Source of the DNA: Carex sylvatica
Lineage: Eukaryota > Streptophyta > Magnoliopsida > Poales > Cyperaceae
DNA length: 21,426 nt
NCBI GenBank assembly: GCA_964058845.1
Contig: CAXKVR010000215.1
Span: forward strand, 1 to 21,426
Direction: 5' to 3'
Shown: one piece after another, positions 18,414 through 21,426 of the stretch
How the letters are laid out: each line of letters opens with the position of its first letter
Numbering within the stretch: position 1 is the first letter of the stretch
The notes under the pieces: generated by a model
Database searches by the model: none
Told to the model about the DNA's origin: nothing
Seen by the model: the letters and a program-made list of their open reading frames with translations, nothing else
Translations under genes and position numbers: made by a program

Positions 18414-21400
18414 ATGAATATTGAGAAAACAAATTCTCCAGCTGAGGCAACAATGTCTAAGAAGAAGCCTCCTATGAACAAATATGCCATAGCTTGTGCT
18501 CTTCTTGCCTCCATGACTTGTGTCCTAGTAGGCTATGGTTAGTCTCCTCAAAACCCATTTTCATTTTATGTCTTAATTTTAAGTTAAAGTTATATAAATT
18601 GGTGGGCTACAGTGATTTGAGAAGTAAAGCATATTTTTACTTTTTTGCTCATATTTTGCTATTTTAAGATTCAAGTAGCTATTTTAAGATTCAAGTAGTC
18701 GATCTGAACCGTTCAACGTCATCTTCATAGTACAATGTGTTTAGAAGCCAACATTTTATATTTTTTAGAAATTTGTACTATTTTTTTATAGGTACAAAAT
18801 CACAGTTATTTTATGGTTCATAAGTTTTCGAAAAACAGTAATTTTCTACTCATTTATAAAGAAAATATATTTGAAAATAATATAAAATTTTGATTTTGAA
18901 ATACATTTTAATACGAAAATTATATTAAACAGTTAATTAGATCTTGAAATGAGGTATTAACAATAGATCTTGAAAACAGATATTTAATTAGGCAGAAAGT
19001 AAACTAGATGGTTTACTTTTCAAAACACCATGCCTCATAATAAATTATTTATGTTGCCCTTTCCAGTTCCAAGATGGATGGGGGAAAAGTGGCCACCTAA
19101 GCAGCCTAACAAATTAAAGTAGGGACAATATGCATGATTACAGTTTGGAATTGTTTTTAGAAACCATAAATAAAAAGAAAAAAATTACTAAACCAATTTG
19201 ATGGCTGTGATTTTTACAAAAATTATAAGAATCGAGATGACATTTAGTCCGAATTTTTTTTTTTTTTTGAGACTAAAATGTCATTTCGGTCTGAGATGTT
19301 TTCACAAGTTTTACCATCATTTTGTTATCAAAATATGTGAAAATGGCTCGGATCGAAATGACATTTCAGTCCCGAAAAAAAAATTATTTCGGACTGAAAT
19401 TGCATCTCAGTTCTTATGAGTTTTGTAAAAACTAAAGTAATTAATTTTTTATTTTTTATTTATGGTTTCTAAAAAAAATTATATAGTTTAAGCAGATTCT
19501 TGGACAGTGATGGGATTGTTATTTGTTAATTAGATTTCCCAATTGGCCAATTTTGTATCCTTCTTGAACCTGTATGATTTTTTTTTTGGATTTTTTTTTT
19601 GTTAATTCAAGTTTTCTAAACACGTACCGGATATTTGATCAATTTGGATAAATATCCCCAAATTCTAATGTGTGACAATTATATTTTTGGCTCATAACTG
19701 TCAATTATCTTTTTGTTGAACATTTTATGAATTTAATAGCTCATATTTCCTTTTATTGTTTTTCACTATCAATAATAAACAGAATGGAACAGAACTCCGT
19801 GATTCTACTAATTTTTTGTGTTCATGTATAGAACTGATAATCTGTATTTTTGTTTAAAAAAAGGATAGTTTTAAGTTTACTTATCAATTATGCATCTGTT
19901 ATTTTAAAAATAAATCAAGAGAGGAATGTGTAATTTGACTCCAAATGAAAAAAGTATTATTTTAACTTCTTAATGTAATTAAAATAGTTAAGTTATAGTT
20001 TAACAAATTAATTATGTTGATGCTCCTCCTCTCTTTCCAGATGGTGCAGTGATGAGTGGAGCTCAGATATTCATTCAAAAGGATCTCCATATTACCGACA
20101 CTCAGATCGAGATTTTAGCCGGAATCATTAACCTGTATTCGCTTGCCGGATCATTGGCAGCCGGCCGGACATCTGACAGGATTGGAAGGCGGTATACCAT
20201 GATCCTCGCAGCCGCCATCTTTTTTGCCGGTGCTGTTTTAATGGGTTTTGCCCCCAATTATGTTATTCTCATGCTCGGTCGTTTTGTGGCAGGAGTTGGT
20301 ACAGGCTATGCTCTAATGCTTGCTCCAGTTTACACTGCTGAGGTGTCGCCCGCTTCCGTTCGTGGCTGTCTTACCTCCTTCCCTGAAGTTTTCATAAACT
20401 CCGGCATATTACTTGGTTATATTGCTAATTTTGCATTTGCCAAGCTTCCTATCAACCTAAATTGGAGGTTGATGTTTCTTGGTGGTGCAGTACCACCTGT
20501 GTTTCTAGCTGTTGGTGTGTTTTTCATGCCTGAATCGCCACGCTGGCTTGTCATGCAAGGCCGACTCGATGAGGCCAAGCGTGTGCTACTGAAAACGTCA
20601 GATTCAACTGAGGAAGCTGAACAGCGGCTACTCGACATAAAACATACTCTAGGAATACCAGACGACTGTTCGGATGAGAAATCAATTTCCATGCTAAAAC
20701 GAAGCAGCGGAGAGGGAGTCTGGAAAGAGCTACTGTTACGTCCAACACCATCAGTTCGGCGAACTGTCATTGCAGCTGTCGGTTTACAATTCTTCCAACA
20801 GGCATCAGGAATCGACTCGGTTGTCCTGTACAGTCCCAGAGTGTTTGAGAAGGCAGGGATGAAGTCTAGTTCTAACTCACTCGGTGCTACAGTGGCTGTA
20901 GGTTTCTGCAAAACAGCGTTTGTTCTCATATCTGTATTCTTCGTCGACCGGGTCGGTCGACGACCCCTCCTACTAGCCAGTTCAGCTGGAATGAGCATCT
21001 CACTTCTCATACTTGGTTCCAGTCTGACAATTGTCGATCATTACCCAAGCCAAAAATGGGCAGGGGCACTTAGCATTACAACGGTGCTAACTTTTACCGC
21101 TTCTTTTGCTACTGGTTTCGGGCCACTTGCCTGGGTTTACAGCTCGGAGATATTCCCTCTGAGGCTTCGGGCTCAGGGAGCAAGCATAGGGACCGCAGTG
21201 AATAGAATCATGAGCGGGGTGATCACAATGAGTTTCATTTCGCTGTACAAAGCGATCACCATAGCCGGTAGTTTTTATCTATATGCTGGTGTTGCTATTC
21301 TAGGAGCCATATTTATCTACTTTTTTCTACCTGAGACAAGGGGGAGAAGTTTAGAGGACATGGAAGTGTTGTTTGGAAAAGTTGCTGATGAAAATGCAGT

Positions 21401-21426
21401 CACTAAAAATGGAGAGGTTGCAGCGG
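18414..21426 (+). CDS. PLT5: polyol/monosaccharide proton symporter, PLT/PMT family (3' end cut off)
   Basis: This is a major-facilitator sugar transporter. PLT/PMT proteins are membrane H+ symporters for sorbitol, mannitol, inositol, xylose and other polyols or monosaccharides. Exon 1 is 18414-18537, the intron is 18538-20040 (GTTAGT..TTCCAG), and exon 2 runs from 20041 past the window edge. The joined split codon gives GYD|GAVMSGAQIF. The 503 visible residues contain GRTSDRIGRR (83-92), PESPRW (205-210), QQASGID (294-300), DRVGRR (344-349) and PETRG (472-476). These are the MFS loop and helix signatures in the expected order, consistent with 12 helices. Exon 2 has no stop or frameshift. The ATG at 18414 gives a short polar N-terminus (KTNSPAEATMSKKK) before helix 1, as in the family. 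Roughly 20-40 residues are probably missing beyond the window. Family and intactness are clear; the substrate cannot be read from sequence. Confidence 0.95.
18690..18950. mobile_element. degraded hairpin MITE related to 3812-4236
   Basis: The left part, GTCGATCTGAACCGTTCA followed by GTTTAGAAGCCAACATTTTATATTTTTTAG-like sequence, matches the arm of the near-perfect hairpin (GGTCGATCTGAACCGTTCAT). The inverse of 18870-18945 resembles the same arm more weakly. The copy is much older than the one at 3812-4236. Confidence 0.5.
19154..19475. mobile_element. palindromic MITE inside the transporter intron, 322 bp
   Basis: The terminal inverted repeat TTTTTAGAAACCATAAATAA is exact at both ends (19154 on; its inverse ends at 19475). 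Inner paired blocks are TTTTTACAAAAATTATAAGA/TTTTTACAAAACTCATAAGA, and GACTAAAATGTCATTTCGGT with the inverse of a block near 19340-19365. The whole forms a hairpin centred near 19310. No target duplication was identified. It lies sense-neutral within the intron. Confidence 0.75.

Larger units (their letters stand above)
18538..20040 (+). other. PLT5: transporter intron 1 (1503 nt)
   Basis: The donor is TATG|GTTAGT and the acceptor is CTTTCCAG|ATG, splitting the Asp codon of the helix 1 GYD motif. The intron hosts a degraded hairpin element (about 18690-18950) and a palindromic element (19154-19475). The rest is AT-rich with no other feature seen. Confidence 0.9.

Noticed and set aside
20417..21010. 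197-codon open frame on the minus strand
   Set aside because: It is the antisense shadow of the PLT transporter exon, whose plus-strand frame is open and carries all MFS motifs.

Overview
The window is strongly AT-rich plant nuclear DNA, most likely from a flowering plant and probably a eudicot. Spliced genes with GT..AG introns, a sugar-alcohol transporter of the plant PLT/PMT family, and a dense load of plant-type DNA transposons and hairpin MITEs support this. No bacterial operons, CRISPR arrays, tRNA or rRNA genes were seen.

Positions 1-6087 are a graveyard of small non-autonomous elements. There are two hAT-type elements with near-intact 8-bp target duplications (1843-2264 and 2716-3082) and a probable third relic (269-457). 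There are five hairpin or inverted-repeat elements (473-671, 1548-1717, 3812-4236, 4306-4712, 5120-5257). A short fragment on the minus strand looks like the C-terminal part of a LINE polyprotein (about 5404-5575).

Positions 6097-13491 form one complete Mutator-like element (MULE) of 7395 bp. It has ~145-bp terminal inverted repeats and a perfect 9-bp target-site duplication (TTGGCTCCG). It carries two convergent genes. The plus-strand gene is a MuDR-type transposase in three exons (6801-10086), with a zinc-binding N-terminal domain, a MULE catalytic domain and a SWIM finger. The minus-strand gene (10424-11858) has four exons, is unrecognised, and has a pyrimidine-rich leader next to the right TIR. 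Both genes carry stops and single-base frameshifts, so this copy looks recently dead but could be mobilised in trans. The termini hold five copies of a 19-bp motif at exact 39-bp spacing, starting ~76-79 bp from each end; these are candidate transposase-binding sites. The two-gene convergent layout resembles maize MuDR (mudrA/mudrB), and the second gene is the most interesting unknown in the window.

Positions 13501-18300 have no recognisable gene. They hold a degraded relative of the 3812-4236 hairpin family, a ~950-bp element with internal direct repeats (14852-15803), and a pyrimidine/purine-rich island with a possible splice donor (17560-17880).

Positions 18414-21426 are the only apparently functional gene: a polyol/monosaccharide proton symporter (PLT/PMT family) with a 124-nt first exon, a 1503-nt intron and an open second exon that runs off the window about 503 codons in. 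Its intron holds one clear palindromic element and one degraded hairpin element.
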